Source of the DNA: SAR202 cluster bacterium
Lineage (GTDB): Bacteria > Chloroflexota > Dehalococcoidia > Lucifugimonadales > JASMAO01
Assembly: GCA_030754315.1 (NCBI GenBank)
Contig: JASMAO010000074.1
Span: forward strand, 1 to 10,282
Length of the DNA stretch: 10,282 nucleotides
Direction of reading: 5' to 3'
Made by a program: the position numbers and the translations under genes. Numbering within the stretch: position 1 is the first letter of the stretch; the number at the start of each line of letters is the position of its first letter. Positions 1-6,473 of the stretch are shown one piece after another. The notes under the pieces are model-generated. The model saw only the letters and a program-made list of their open reading frames with translations. It was not told the DNA's origin and ran no database searches.

Positions 1-1
1 C

Positions 2-439
2 GGGGAGTACGCATACGTAATAAACGAACTCGACTCAACAGTGACTGCATTTTCATTGGATGGAGGAAAACTTGATCCGATCCAAACACTGCCGACGCTT
101 CCAGAAGAGTTCTCTGGCATAAACTATACTGCAGACATCCACGTTGCCAAATCCGGCAGGTTTATCTATGGTTCCAATCGAGGTCACGACAGTATTGTTA
201 TTTTTTCGGTAGACGAAAATACAGGAAAATTGACATATGTGGATCGTGAGTCTACACAAGGCATATATCCTAGGAATTTCGAAATTGATCCGTCGGGTTT
301 ATTGATGCTTGTTGCTAATCAGGACAGTGACACGGTTCTGACATTCAATATCGATCAACAGGCTGGCACATTGGAGCGTACCGGGCATGTAATTGAAGTG
401 CCGTATCCGGTTTGTATACAGCTGGTCCCGTTAGCCTGA
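2..439 (+). CDS. Lactonase-family beta-propeller protein, C-terminal part (5' end outside the window)
   Basis: The reading frame is open from the left edge and stops at TGA 437-439, so only the last 145 residues are visible. Blade-like repeats of the 7-bladed lactonase/6-phosphogluconolactonase family recur. A 'GRFIYGSNRG' strand is followed by 'IVIFSVDENTGKL', then 'YPRNFEIDPSG', 'LMLVANQDSDTV' and 'FNIDQQAGTLE', and the chain ends in the family-typical 'PYPVCIQL'. Members hydrolyse sugar lactones (6-phosphogluconolactone in the pentose phosphate pathway), but many paralogues have unknown substrates, so the exact lactone cannot be named here. A GTG at 41 is not the start, because the frame upstream of it already reads as family sequence. 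The next gene is 92 nt downstream and has its own promoter, so the two need not share a transcript. Confidence 0.85.
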   Translation, partial: GEYAYVINELDSTVTAFSLDGGKLDPIQTLPTLPEEFSGINYTADIHVAKSGRFIYGSNRGHDSIVIFSVDENTGKLTYVDRESTQGIYPRNFEIDPSGLLMLVANQDSDTVLTFNIDQQAGTLERTGHVIEVPYPVCIQLVPLA

Positions 440-445
440 CGCGAT

Positions 446-462
446 GATCATGGATTATGATC
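446..462. promoter_or_regulatory. Inverted repeat abutting the -35 box of the selenoprotein promoter
   Basis: GATCAT (446-451) and ATGATC (457-462) form a perfect 6-bp dyad around a 5-nt centre. It ends at the base before the predicted -35 hexamer. The position suits an activator or repressor site, but the dyad is short and no regulator family can be assigned. Confidence 0.3.
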
Positions 463-492
463 TTGACTGCCTAACTTTTAAAAGGCGATAAT
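463..492 (+). promoter_or_regulatory. Sigma70-type promoter for the selenoprotein gene pair
   Basis: TTGACT (463-468) and GATAAT (487-492) are separated by 18 nt. Each hexamer differs from consensus at one position. Transcription would start near 499, leaving a leader of about 33 nt before the TTG start at 532. No other plus-strand promoter is evident before 794, so it probably drives both redox genes. Confidence 0.6.
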
Positions 493-531
493 TCGATTAC
501 TAAGGCAGCGTTACTTCGATGGGGGGATGTA

Positions 532-759
532 TTGAAAAATACACTGGTCGTCTATACACATCCCGGATGTAGCTATTCCGTCGCGCTCAAAGAAGAGCTT
601 GGACAGGCTGGAACTCAGTATGAAGAGATAGATCTGGCACTTAATCCGGAGGAATGGGCTACGGTTGAGAGTCTTTCAGGAGGAGAACGTATTACGCCGG
701 TGATGGTTGAAGGGGACTTCGTATCAGTGGGATTCAACGGGGTCGGTTGAACGTTCTAG
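532..759 (+). CDS. Uxx-star family glutaredoxin-like selenoprotein (UGA 748-750 read as Sec)
   Basis: This is a small cytosolic thioredoxin-fold redox protein of 75 residues if TGA 748-750 is decoded as selenocysteine. An N-terminal strand 'LVVYTHPGC' leads to a monothiol-type C13-S-Y-S16 site. Then come 'YEEIDL', the cis-proline motif T55-P56-V57, and 'VGFNGVG' running into codon 73. The reading frame continues TGA-ACG-TTC-TAG, giving Sec73-Thr74-Phe75-stop. A terminal U-x-x-stop is the defining feature of the Uxx-star (seleno)protein family as I recall it. Stopping at the TGA would remove the second redox residue. The start is TTG 532: it gives the complete fold, follows a G-rich stretch (521-526) at 5-nt spacing, and nearby ATGs at 519 and 527 are out of frame. 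A SECIS-like hairpin follows at 761-779. C13 and U73 may form a selenenylsulfide pair (inference). The natural substrate is unknown. Confidence 0.85.
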
Positions 760-760
760 C

Positions 761-779
761 CGGGGGCCGTGTGCCCCTG
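761..779 (+). promoter_or_regulatory. Bacterial SECIS-like hairpin for UGA 748-750
   Basis: A 7-bp stem (761-767 with 773-779; one G-U pair) closes the 5-nt loop CGUGU. G759-C780 can extend it past a bulged C760. The loop begins 17 nt after the UGA and has G at its second position followed by U. These are the established requirements for bacterial SECIS elements recognised by SelB. The hairpin begins one base after the real TAG stop (757-759) and ends just before the next gene's GGAGG (783-787). It therefore fills the spacer between the two genes. Confidence 0.7.
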
Positions 780-793
780 CCTGGAGGCCATGA

Positions 794-1519
794 ATGAACA
801 AGACTACCCAGCCTAATACAATTGGGGTTGACGTAGGCGACTTCACCTTCGATTTTTCTCTGCTCTCTGTTGGTTCCAAGGAGGTACGGCTGTCGAATTT
901 CAGAGGTAGGCGGGTCGCCGTGTTTTTTTGGGCTTAATGATGAGGGTATCGGGGCCAGTTGCCTGTATGGCAGCGGTTTTATGAGTGGCATCACACACGC
1001 GGCGTTGACGTTTTGGCGATTGTCATGGATGGTCAGGGTCGAGATAGGGTGCGTCCTTAAGTTGATGCTGCGGGGGTTACTTTCCCAATCGCGATTGATT
1101 CCCAGGCCGTTACTGGTCAGTTATACGGATTCAAACACGTTGGTCATGGCTTCCTATTAAATACGGATGGTAGAATTTCTTACTTACATGGTGTCGGCTT
1201 CGATGTTCGTCTCCCAGGTGTCGCTCAGGCGCTCGAACAATGGGCGATTAATAACGGAATTCCCACTTCTAAACGAAGTTCGTCCAATCTTCAGGGTGCT
1301 ATATCATCAGGAGCGGATGCACTCTTCAAAGACGGACTTAGATTTTACCAAGAGGGCGATCATAAAAAGGACGTGTTCCTTTGGCCTAGCGCGCTCAAAA
1401 TGGAACCAGATAGCGTAATTATTCACAGACACATTTGGGCTATTGAGAACCCTGATCGATTCTATGACGGAGAAATAGATCAGGTATGGAAGCGGCAACA
1501 GATTATGGATGGACTCTGA
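794..1519 (+). pseudogene. ResA/TlpA-like thioredoxin-fold selenoprotein gene inactivated by in-frame stops
   Basis: The frame from ATG 794 (GGAGG at 783-787, 6-nt spacing) to TGA 1517-1519 covers 242 codons without a phase change. It reads as a redoxin: 'GDFTFDFSLL', 'VRLSNFRGRRVAVFFWA', three stop codons TAA 935, TGA 938 and TGA 941, then 'GYRGQLPVWQ', 'GVDVLAIVMD' and 'GVTFPIAIDS'. The C-terminal third is a TPR-like helical segment (about residues 172-206) followed by 'IWAIENPDRFYDG'. Another TAA interrupts at 1058-1060, codon 89. The active site aligns as W46-A47-stop-stop-TGA50-G51-Y52-R53, which puts codon 50 at the redox Cys/Sec position and gives it a SECIS-like hairpin. TAA48, TGA49 and TAA89 are each one substitution from a sense codon (for example TCA, TGG, TAT). 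The expected cis-Pro region reads 'HVGHGF', suggesting further decay. Assembly or sequencing error is possible but would need several independent substitutions. Confidence 0.85.
958..974 (+). promoter_or_regulatory. SECIS-like hairpin for UGA 941-943 in the ResA-like pseudogene
   Basis: A 6-bp stem (958-963 with 969-974, one U-G pair) closes the 5-nt loop UGUAU. With A957 bulged, pairing extends through 953-956 with 975-978. The loop begins 20 nt after TGA 941-943, inside the usual window, with G second and U third as in the hairpin at 761-779. It lies within codons for 'QLPVWQR', so it overlaps coding sequence, as expected for an internal selenocysteine codon. Confidence 0.55.
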
Positions 1520-1558
1520 GAAATAGGAATTGAGCGCTGATTACCAACCTGCGTTGTG

Positions 1559-1587
1559 CTGACAAAAATTTGATGCCCACATAATAT
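1559..1587 (+). promoter_or_regulatory. Sigma70-type promoter for the short-chain dehydrogenase
   Basis: CTGACA (1559-1564) and TAATAT (1582-1587) are spaced 17 nt apart in the gap after the ResA-like pseudogene. Predicted initiation near 1594 would leave a leader of about 43 nt before ATG 1637. No convincing terminator is seen between the pseudogene and this promoter. Confidence 0.5.
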
Positions 1588-1636
1588 CGATCTCTGAAAA
1601 CAGGGAACAAAAAAACATACCCACGAGGCATTTCCA

Positions 1637-2428
1637 ATGACTACGACACATGACTTATTCGATCTCAGCGGTCGGGTTGCTGTAGTAACTGGAGGAGGCA
1701 CCCACTTGGGCAGAGCTATGGCTACAGCACTCGGGGAGATGGGTGCGGTTGTTTACATCGCCAGCAGACGGAAGAAGCTCTGTGAGCAAGTAGCTATAGC
1801 TCTGCGTGATGCAGGTATTGATTGCACGGGACTCGGCTGCGATGTTACGGTCGAGTCGGATGTGGATGCGTTGGTCAAATCAGTTGTGGACGATAGAGGG
1901 CAGTTGGACATAATGGTCTGTAATGCGGGTGGAAGCTCTACGACGACCTACATTCCAGATGCAGATATTGAGGAGTTTCGAAACACCCTTGATACTAATG
2001 TTACCAGCACATATTTATGTGCTCAGGCAGCAGCGCGCGTGATGATTCCCAAGCGCTCTGGTTCTATCATCACCTTGGGCTCTATCCATGGATTTTTGAG
2101 CAACGACAAACGCTTCTATGACGGGTTTGATTTCAAAAGGTCTGGACCGCCTTATCAAGCAGCTAAGGGTGCTGTGATTAACTTAACTAAATCACTCGCG
2201 GTGGAATTTGGGGAGTATGGTGTTACGGTTAACTGTTTGAGCCCAGGCCAAATCCCGCAAGAAGGTACCCCTTCCCAAATGGTGCTCCGCGCTCGTGAAT
2301 CCCAGCCATTACGTCGGACCGGTAGACCGGACGATGTGAAGGGCGCTGTTGTTTTACTTGCATCACCTGCAGGCGGATGGATTACTGGTCAAAACCTTGT
2401 CGTAGATGGTGGCTGGAGCATTTGGTAG
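1637..2428 (+). CDS. Short-chain dehydrogenase/reductase (classical SDR)
   Basis: This is a 263-residue cytosolic oxidoreductase of the classical SDR family, at the usual length. A Rossmann fold binds the nucleotide through T18-GGGTHL-G25. This is a slight variant of TGxxxGxG with Thr-His in the middle. The sequence also has D69-V70, the N96-A97-G98 motif, structural N121, catalytic S149, Y173 and K177 (Y-x-x-A-K), and a C-terminal 'VVDGGW'. Basic residues R44 and R45 after the second strand suggest NADP(H) preference (inference). The N-terminal 'FDLSGRVAVVTGGG' resembles gluconate 5-dehydrogenase and FabG-like enzymes, but the substrate cannot be read from sequence. ATG 1637 has GAGG (1625-1628) 8 nt upstream. 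It is convergent with the phosphatase gene, so it is probably a single-gene unit. Confidence 0.9.
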   Translation: MTTTHDLFDLSGRVAVVTGGGTHLGRAMATALGEMGAVVYIASRRKKLCEQVAIALRDAGIDCTGLGCDVTVESDVDALVKSVVDDRGQLDIMVCNAGGSSTTTYIPDADIEEFRNTLDTNVTSTYLCAQAAARVMIPKRSGSIITLGSIHGFLSNDKRFYDGFDFKRSGPPYQAAKGAVINLTKSLAVEFGEYGVTVNCLSPGQIPQEGTPSQMVLRARESQPLRRTGRPDDVKGAVVLLASPAGGWITGQNLVVDGGWSIW

Positions 2429-2528
2429 AAAATTGTGTAGCTTAGACTACTAAGAGTTGGTGGGCCAAGCGCATTGAATACGAACTGGAGTCTAGCTAAA
2501 TAGCCCTTCACACCTTGGAACAGAGCGA

Positions 2529-3743
2529 CTAAAGGACGATTAGCGGTATGCGCATCTCAGATGGAGTGAGTCCTGAGTGGTGAGATGCGTATTTTTTTTC
2601 CATTACGTTCGATTTCGAATGAGTGTGCCTGTATCGTATTGCATCCGCCCCAAGAGATATTGCCACTATGTCGCCAAGACGTTCCCTGGATTTAAATGAC
2701 AGTGGTTCAGGTCCGAATAATGCAAGTTCTGTGGCCTCTTCCACGGTCAGTAGTATAAATCGGTTTTCGAAGCGTGAGGAGAATCTATCTCGGAAACGTG
2801 ATTTTTGACCATCCCTCGGCGCAAAGTAAACCTCTCGAGCATCGCCGGAAGGCGCTTTGGATAGACATGAGGATAGTTCGTCACCGGGTTCTATCCAATG
2901 AGTTTGTGTCTCGTTGGCATCTAGTAATCCATGATCGGCTGTAAGCACCACTTTGGTATCTTTTGGAAGCCTCATAGATAGTCTCAGTAATTCCTGGTCC
3001 AACTCCGTTACCGTGGAGGTTGTTGTTAAGTGATGTGTTCCGAGCTCATGGCAGGTTGAGTCGATATTGGGCCAGTAGAGGTATGTTAATGTGGGCCCAT
3101 CATTCTCTTTAGTCCGCGTGATTATCTTGTCCATCGCGTGTTTCAGGCCTGTGTAACCCTCACTTCGGGTTCCGTTTGTAAAATAGGAGGAGTAGATGGA
3201 GGGCAAAATGACCTCAGGGAATAGGCTGAGTGATTCTCGCTGAATCTGAGCCATCCAAGATTGTTGAGGGAAAGCATGATTGGGATTAACTCCAAGTTTA
3301 GACAAGTCCGTGCCGTCTGATGTTCGTGTGAATCGGAGTATCGTTGTGACAGCATCTATCACAGGTAGGTACAGAAACCAACCAAGTACAGCATGAGTCC
3401 CAGGCCATTTCGCAGTAGCCAGTGTTGTGAGAGCGGCGGAAGTGGTCGATGGGAAAACGGTTTGTAGTTCCATTGACAACTGTGTTGGAATGAAGGCTTC
3501 ATTATCCATTTCCTCTACAAAGTTCATACCGAATCCGTCTGCTAAGATGAAAACGAGATGTGTCGACGGACCGATTAGATCGATGAGACGACGTGCCCCT
3601 GAAGTCAGATTTAGGTCGCCGGCTCCGGCCAAAAACGCAATCGCATTTGCAAGATCTACTAAATTCATAGTATCCGCTGCTGGTCGCAGTAGTTCACCTG
3701 AATTGAAAGCGTCAATAAGCTGACAGAGGTCTCTTGAAGCCAT
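2529..3743 (-). CDS. Alkaline phosphatase superfamily protein, nucleotide pyrophosphatase/phosphodiesterase type
   Basis: This 404-residue protein has the two-metal site of the nucleotide pyrophosphatase/phosphodiesterase branch of the alkaline phosphatase superfamily. D69 is in 'ILADGFG', the nucleophile is T100 or T101 in 'FPSTTSAALTTLATA', D228 and H232 are in 'NIDSTCHELG', D270-H271 in 'TADHG', and H388/H389 in 'HHSGLTP'. No signal peptide or membrane helix is visible, so it is probably cytosolic. The family cleaves phosphodiester or phosphomonoester bonds in nucleotides, sugar phosphates or lipids, and the substrate here is unknown. It follows gap on the same strand after 145 nt, so co-transcription with the glycolytic genes is possible but not shown. 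The ATG at 3743 has no clear Shine-Dalgarno. Because cofactor-independent phosphoglycerate mutase shares this superfamily, a link to glycolysis is conceivable, but its Ser nucleophile and inserted domain are not apparent. Confidence 0.85.
   Translation of the reverse strand: MASRDLCQLIDAFNSGELLRPAADTMNLVDLANAIAFLAGAGDLNLTSGARRLIDLIGPSTHLVFILADGFGMNFVEEMDNEAFIPTQLSMELQTVFPSTTSAALTTLATAKWPGTHAVLGWFLYLPVIDAVTTILRFTRTSDGTDLSKLGVNPNHAFPQQSWMAQIQRESLSLFPEVILPSIYSSYFTNGTRSEGYTGLKHAMDKIITRTKENDGPTLTYLYWPNIDSTCHELGTHHLTTTSTVTELDQELLRLSMRLPKDTKVVLTADHGLLDANETQTHWIEPGDELSSCLSKAPSGDAREVYFAPRDGQKSRFRDRFSSRFENRFILLTVEEATELALFGPEPLSFKSRERLGDIVAISLGADAIRYRHTHSKSNVMEKKYASHHSGLTPSEMRIPLIVL
2548..2599 (+). terminator. 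Rho-independent terminator lying inside the 3' end of the convergent gene
   Basis: A 12-bp stem (2548-2559 with 2581-2592, one G-U pair) with a 21-nt loop is followed by an uninterrupted run of eight T (2592-2599) on the plus strand. It would end the dehydrogenase transcript about 170 nt after its stop. The same bases encode the conserved 'HHSGLTPSEMR' end of the phosphatase on the minus strand, and the T run encodes its 'EKK'. The long loop lowers confidence a little. Confidence 0.6.
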
Positions 3744-3825
3744 TGTGCTATCGGCTTGATCAGAGTTTCTAAACCACGATAGAGAACCGGTTTTGTTATG
3801 GTGGATACGTGATTTGCAAGGCTCT

Positions 3826-3855
3826 ACTTTAGATCAATCATGCCCATGTTTTCAA
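3826..3855 (-). promoter_or_regulatory. Possible promoter for the phosphatase gene
   Basis: On the minus strand TTGAAA (3855-3850) and TAAAGT (3831-3826) are 18 nt apart, about 80 nt before the phosphatase start. The match is moderate and the hexamers occur in AT-rich sequence. If real, the phosphatase can be expressed separately from eno-gap. Confidence 0.3.
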
Positions 3856-3888
3856 AATGAGCTGAGGACCTAATCGTAGTACATTTGA

Positions 3889-4902
3889 TTATAGACCGCT
3901 ATCCGCAAGGAACGCGCACAGGTCGGAAGTCCGGCAGCTATAACCCCATTCGTTGTCATACCACCCGATTACCTTGACCATGTTTCCGTCCATGGACATC
4001 GTTGATAAGCCGTCAATTATTGAGCTGTGAGGATTCTGTTTTATGTCCATGCTCACGATCGGCTCATCTGTGTACTCTACTATGTCTTTCATTTGCCCAG
4101 CGGCAGATTCCTTATAAGCTAAATTGACGTCATTTGCTGAAGCGTTTTTTTTGAGGGTTACAACGAAGTCTGTAACCGAGCCTGTTGGTGTGGGCACTCG
4201 AAAAGCCATACCGTGGATTTTGCCGTTCAATTCTGGTAGTACAAGCCCAACTGCCTTAGCAGCGCCTGTAGTGGTTGGGATGATGTTTACGGCCGCGGCT
4301 CTTGCTCTGCGGAGATCGTCATGGACCTGATCGAGAATCTTCTGGTCATTTGTGTATGAGTGGATGGTGGTCATAAGACCTCTCTCGATCCCGAAATTGT
4401 TGTTTAGGACTTTAGCCATGGTGGCTATACAGTTGGTCGTGCAAGAGGCGTTGGAGATCACGTTGTGGAGTGCAGGATTGTAAGTTTCTTCATTTACGCC
4501 GAGGACAATGGTCGCATCCTCACCTTTAGCAGGCGCAGAAATTATAACTTTCTTTGCCCCACCTTTTAGGTGTCCTGCTGCTGCTGATGCATCGGTGAAG
4601 AACCCGGTGGATTCCACAATTATCTCAGCGTCAAAGTTTCCCCATGGTAGTTGAGACGGGTCTCGTTCTGCGAGCACTTTGATTGACTTGCCGTCGATCA
4701 CGATCGAGTCTTCCGTAGCTTCGACAGTCCCACAGTACACTCCATAGTTGGAGTCATACTTGAATAAGTGAGCGTTTGTCGTAGTATCTGCTAGGTCGTT
4801 GATTGCGACCACCTCGATTTTGTCTGGGTGACGTTCCGTTATGGCTCTCAATACCTGTCTGCCGATGCGTCCGAAGCCGTTAATACCTACTCGAGTCGTC
4901 AT
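3889..4902 (-). CDS. gap: Glyceraldehyde-3-phosphate dehydrogenase, type I
   Basis: This cytosolic glycolytic enzyme oxidises and phosphorylates glyceraldehyde-3-phosphate to 1,3-bisphosphoglycerate with NAD. Its 337 residues match family length. The NAD-binding start is 'VGINGFGRIGR' (5-15) with 'AINDL' at 33-37; D36 in that segment suggests NAD rather than NADP. The catalytic motif N151-ASCTT-N157 places the active cysteine at C154 and the base at H181 in 'HSYTNDQ'. Other landmarks are 'PTTTGAAKAVG' (209-219), 'RVPTPTGSVTD' and the C-terminal 'WYDNEWGYS' (314-322). The ATG at 4902 has a GGGGAG Shine-Dalgarno about 9 nt upstream. It lies 28 nt after enolase on the same strand, so the two are surely one transcript. 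Phosphoglycerate kinase, often next to gap, is absent from the window. Confidence 0.97.
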   Translation of the reverse strand: MTTRVGINGFGRIGRQVLRAITERHPDKIEVVAINDLADTTTNAHLFKYDSNYGVYCGTVEATEDSIVIDGKSIKVLAERDPSQLPWGNFDAEIIVESTGFFTDASAAAGHLKGGAKKVIISAPAKGEDATIVLGVNEETYNPALHNVISNASCTTNCIATMAKVLNNNFGIERGLMTTIHSYTNDQKILDQVHDDLRRARAAAVNIIPTTTGAAKAVGLVLPELNGKIHGMAFRVPTPTGSVTDFVVTLKKNASANDVNLAYKESAAGQMKDIVEYTDEPIVSMDIKQNPHSSIIDGLSTMSMDGNMVKVIGWYDNEWGYSCRTSDLCAFLADSGL

Positions 4903-4930
4903 AAAGTTCTACTCCCCGTGTGTGTTGTTC

Positions 4931-6253
4931 CTAAGTTTTGTCCGTTAATGATTCAGTTGGTTGGTAGTTCAAGATGCTGTTGTAGACAGAAAGACCGGCA
5001 TATTCAGCATTGTTTCCAAGTCCTTCTTCGATCCTTAAAAGGCGGTTATATTTTGCTGTTCGCTCTCCTCGGCAGGGCGCCCCAGCCTTAATCTGTCCAA
5101 CGGAAGTTCCAACGGCTAGGTCCGCGATAGTAGTGTCTTCTGTTTCACCTGAGCGATGACTGACAACGGTTGCCCATCCTGCATCCTTTGTTGTCCGTAT
5201 CGCTTCCAGTGTTTTTGTGATAGTACCTATCTGGTTCATCTTGATCAGGGCTGCAGTGCAGGCGTTTTTCTTTATGCCTGTGCGAATTCGTGTAGGGTTT
5301 GTTGCAAACAGATCATCTCCGACGAGCTGTACCCGATTTCCCAATTGCCTAGTCAACTCCGACCACCCTTCCCAGTCGTCTTCACCCATTCCATCTTCGA
5401 TACTAATGATTGGGTAGGCATCCGTCCACTCTGTGTATAGGGAGATTAGTTCATGGGCAGTGAGAATTTCGCTCTCTCTAGTAAGGGAGTACTTACCATC
5501 TTCTGTTAACAGTTCGGTTGCTGCGATGTCCATGGCTATGAAACATTGCTCACCAGGTAAATATCCAGCAGTTTCTATCGCCTGTAAAAGGAGGTCAAGT
5601 CCTTCACGATTGGTGTTTACACTGGGGGCGAATCCACCCTCGTCCCCGATGTTAGTTCCGAGCCCGTTTTTGTCTAGTAAGTATTTGAGCACGTGGTAGA
5701 TTTCGACCCCGGCTTGAACCGCTTGGCTCAGAGTTTCGAATCCTGCTGGCACCACCATGAATTCTTGAACATCGGTTGAGTTTTTGGCGTGACGGCCTCC
5801 GTTCAGGATGTTGAACATCGGTACCGGGAGAACTGTGCTCAGACCATTGGACAACTGTCGGTAAAGAGGGACTCCAACCCGTGATGACTCAGCGTGTGCC
5901 ACTGCCATAGAGATTCCCAAGATAGCATTGCCTCCAAGACGGGATAAATTTGGGGTACCGTCAAGGCTGGACAGTATGGAATCTATTTCGGACTGGTTCT
6001 GTGGGTCCATTCCCATGATGTGCGGAGCTATTTCACAGGCTATTTTTCGCAGCGCAGTTCTTACCCCTAGGCCGTTGTAGCGTTGTTTGTCGCCATCTCG
6101 TAACTCGACTACCTCGTGGGCGCCCGTACTGGCACCAGAAGGCACCGACGCTCGTCCCATGGTGCCATCATCCAGAGTTACGTCCACTTCTACAGCGGGG
6201 TTACCTCTGGAGTCCAGTATCTCTCGTGCGTAAATTTTTGAAACAATGCTCAT
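4931..6253 (-). CDS. eno: Enolase (phosphopyruvate hydratase)
   Basis: This enzyme catalyses the reversible dehydration of 2-phosphoglycerate to phosphoenolpyruvate in the cytosol. The 440-residue length is normal. Visible landmarks are 'ILDSRGNP' (12-19), 'PSGASTG' (38-44), 'GDEGGFAP' with acid E205, Mg-binding D242, E286 ('IEDGM') and D313 ('VGDDLF'), base K338 in 'IKMNQIGT', 'SHRSGET' (365-371) and 'GAPCRGERTAKYN' (391-403). One segment is slightly unusual: the usual HA-D-N-x-x-D after 'ILNGG' reads HAKNSTD. It is first in a pair with gap. ATG 6253 is the best start, since it gives the canonical 'SIVSKIYAREILDSRG' opening, yet no Shine-Dalgarno precedes it. The long region upstream carries two dyads that may regulate it. 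Confidence 0.97.
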   Translation of the reverse strand: MSIVSKIYAREILDSRGNPAVEVDVTLDDGTMGRASVPSGASTGAHEVVELRDGDKQRYNGLGVRTALRKIACEIAPHIMGMDPQNQSEIDSILSSLDGTPNLSRLGGNAILGISMAVAHAESSRVGVPLYRQLSNGLSTVLPVPMFNILNGGRHAKNSTDVQEFMVVPAGFETLSQAVQAGVEIYHVLKYLLDKNGLGTNIGDEGGFAPSVNTNREGLDLLLQAIETAGYLPGEQCFIAMDIAATELLTEDGKYSLTRESEILTAHELISLYTEWTDAYPIISIEDGMGEDDWEGWSELTRQLGNRVQLVGDDLFATNPTRIRTGIKKNACTAALIKMNQIGTITKTLEAIRTTKDAGWATVVSHRSGETEDTTIADLAVGTSVGQIKAGAPCRGERTAKYNRLLRIEEGLGNNAEYAGLSVYNSILNYQPTESLTDKT

Positions 6254-6402
6254 TGTGTTTTACAGGAATGGGTGGGGTGGGGTGCTTCTTGAGTTTTTCT
6301 CGATTGCCTTTTCCGCCGCACCCAGTGTATTTGCGGCAATAATATTGACCCGACGGTTCAGCAATCCAATCTCCATCTATTATGGCAGAGACGATCACTT
6401 GG

Positions 6403-6426
6403 ATATCGGATGACAACATCCGATAT
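6403..6426. repeat. Perfect 10-bp inverted repeat next to a minus-strand -10 box
   Basis: ATATCGGATG (6403-6412) and CATCCGATAT (6417-6426) flank ACAA. On the minus strand TATAAT (6436-6431) ends 5 bases before the dyad, so the dyad would cover the predicted start of the eno-gap transcript. It could be an operator, or a hairpin at the 5' end of the leader. There is no T tail of the kind an intrinsic terminator needs. Confidence 0.5.
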
Positions 6427-6473
6427 TTGGATTATACACCGAGCACTGCTGATTCTTGGCGGGTGAAATTGTC

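Noticed and set aside
938..940. TGA 938-940 as a second selenocysteine codon in the ResA-like gene
   Set aside because: It aligns with a variable or Trp position before the redox residue, it is flanked by a TAA, and a one-base change from TGG explains it.
923..943. Programmed frameshift at the T7 run just before the triple stop
   Set aside because: The protein frame is the same before and after the stops, so a single slip would lose the downstream homology. Two compensating slips would be needed.
870..1418. Alternative plus-strand frames (870-1160 and 1167-1418)
   Set aside because: They are out of phase with the clear redoxin reading and show no family motifs.
4828..5699. Several plus-strand frames across enolase and gap
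   Set aside because: They are antisense shadows of two strongly conserved glycolytic genes with complete catalytic motifs.
6201..6419. 72-codon minus-strand frame overlapping the enolase start
   Set aside because: It lies in the enolase leader, runs into the enolase gene in another frame, and has no recognisable motif or good ribosome binding site.
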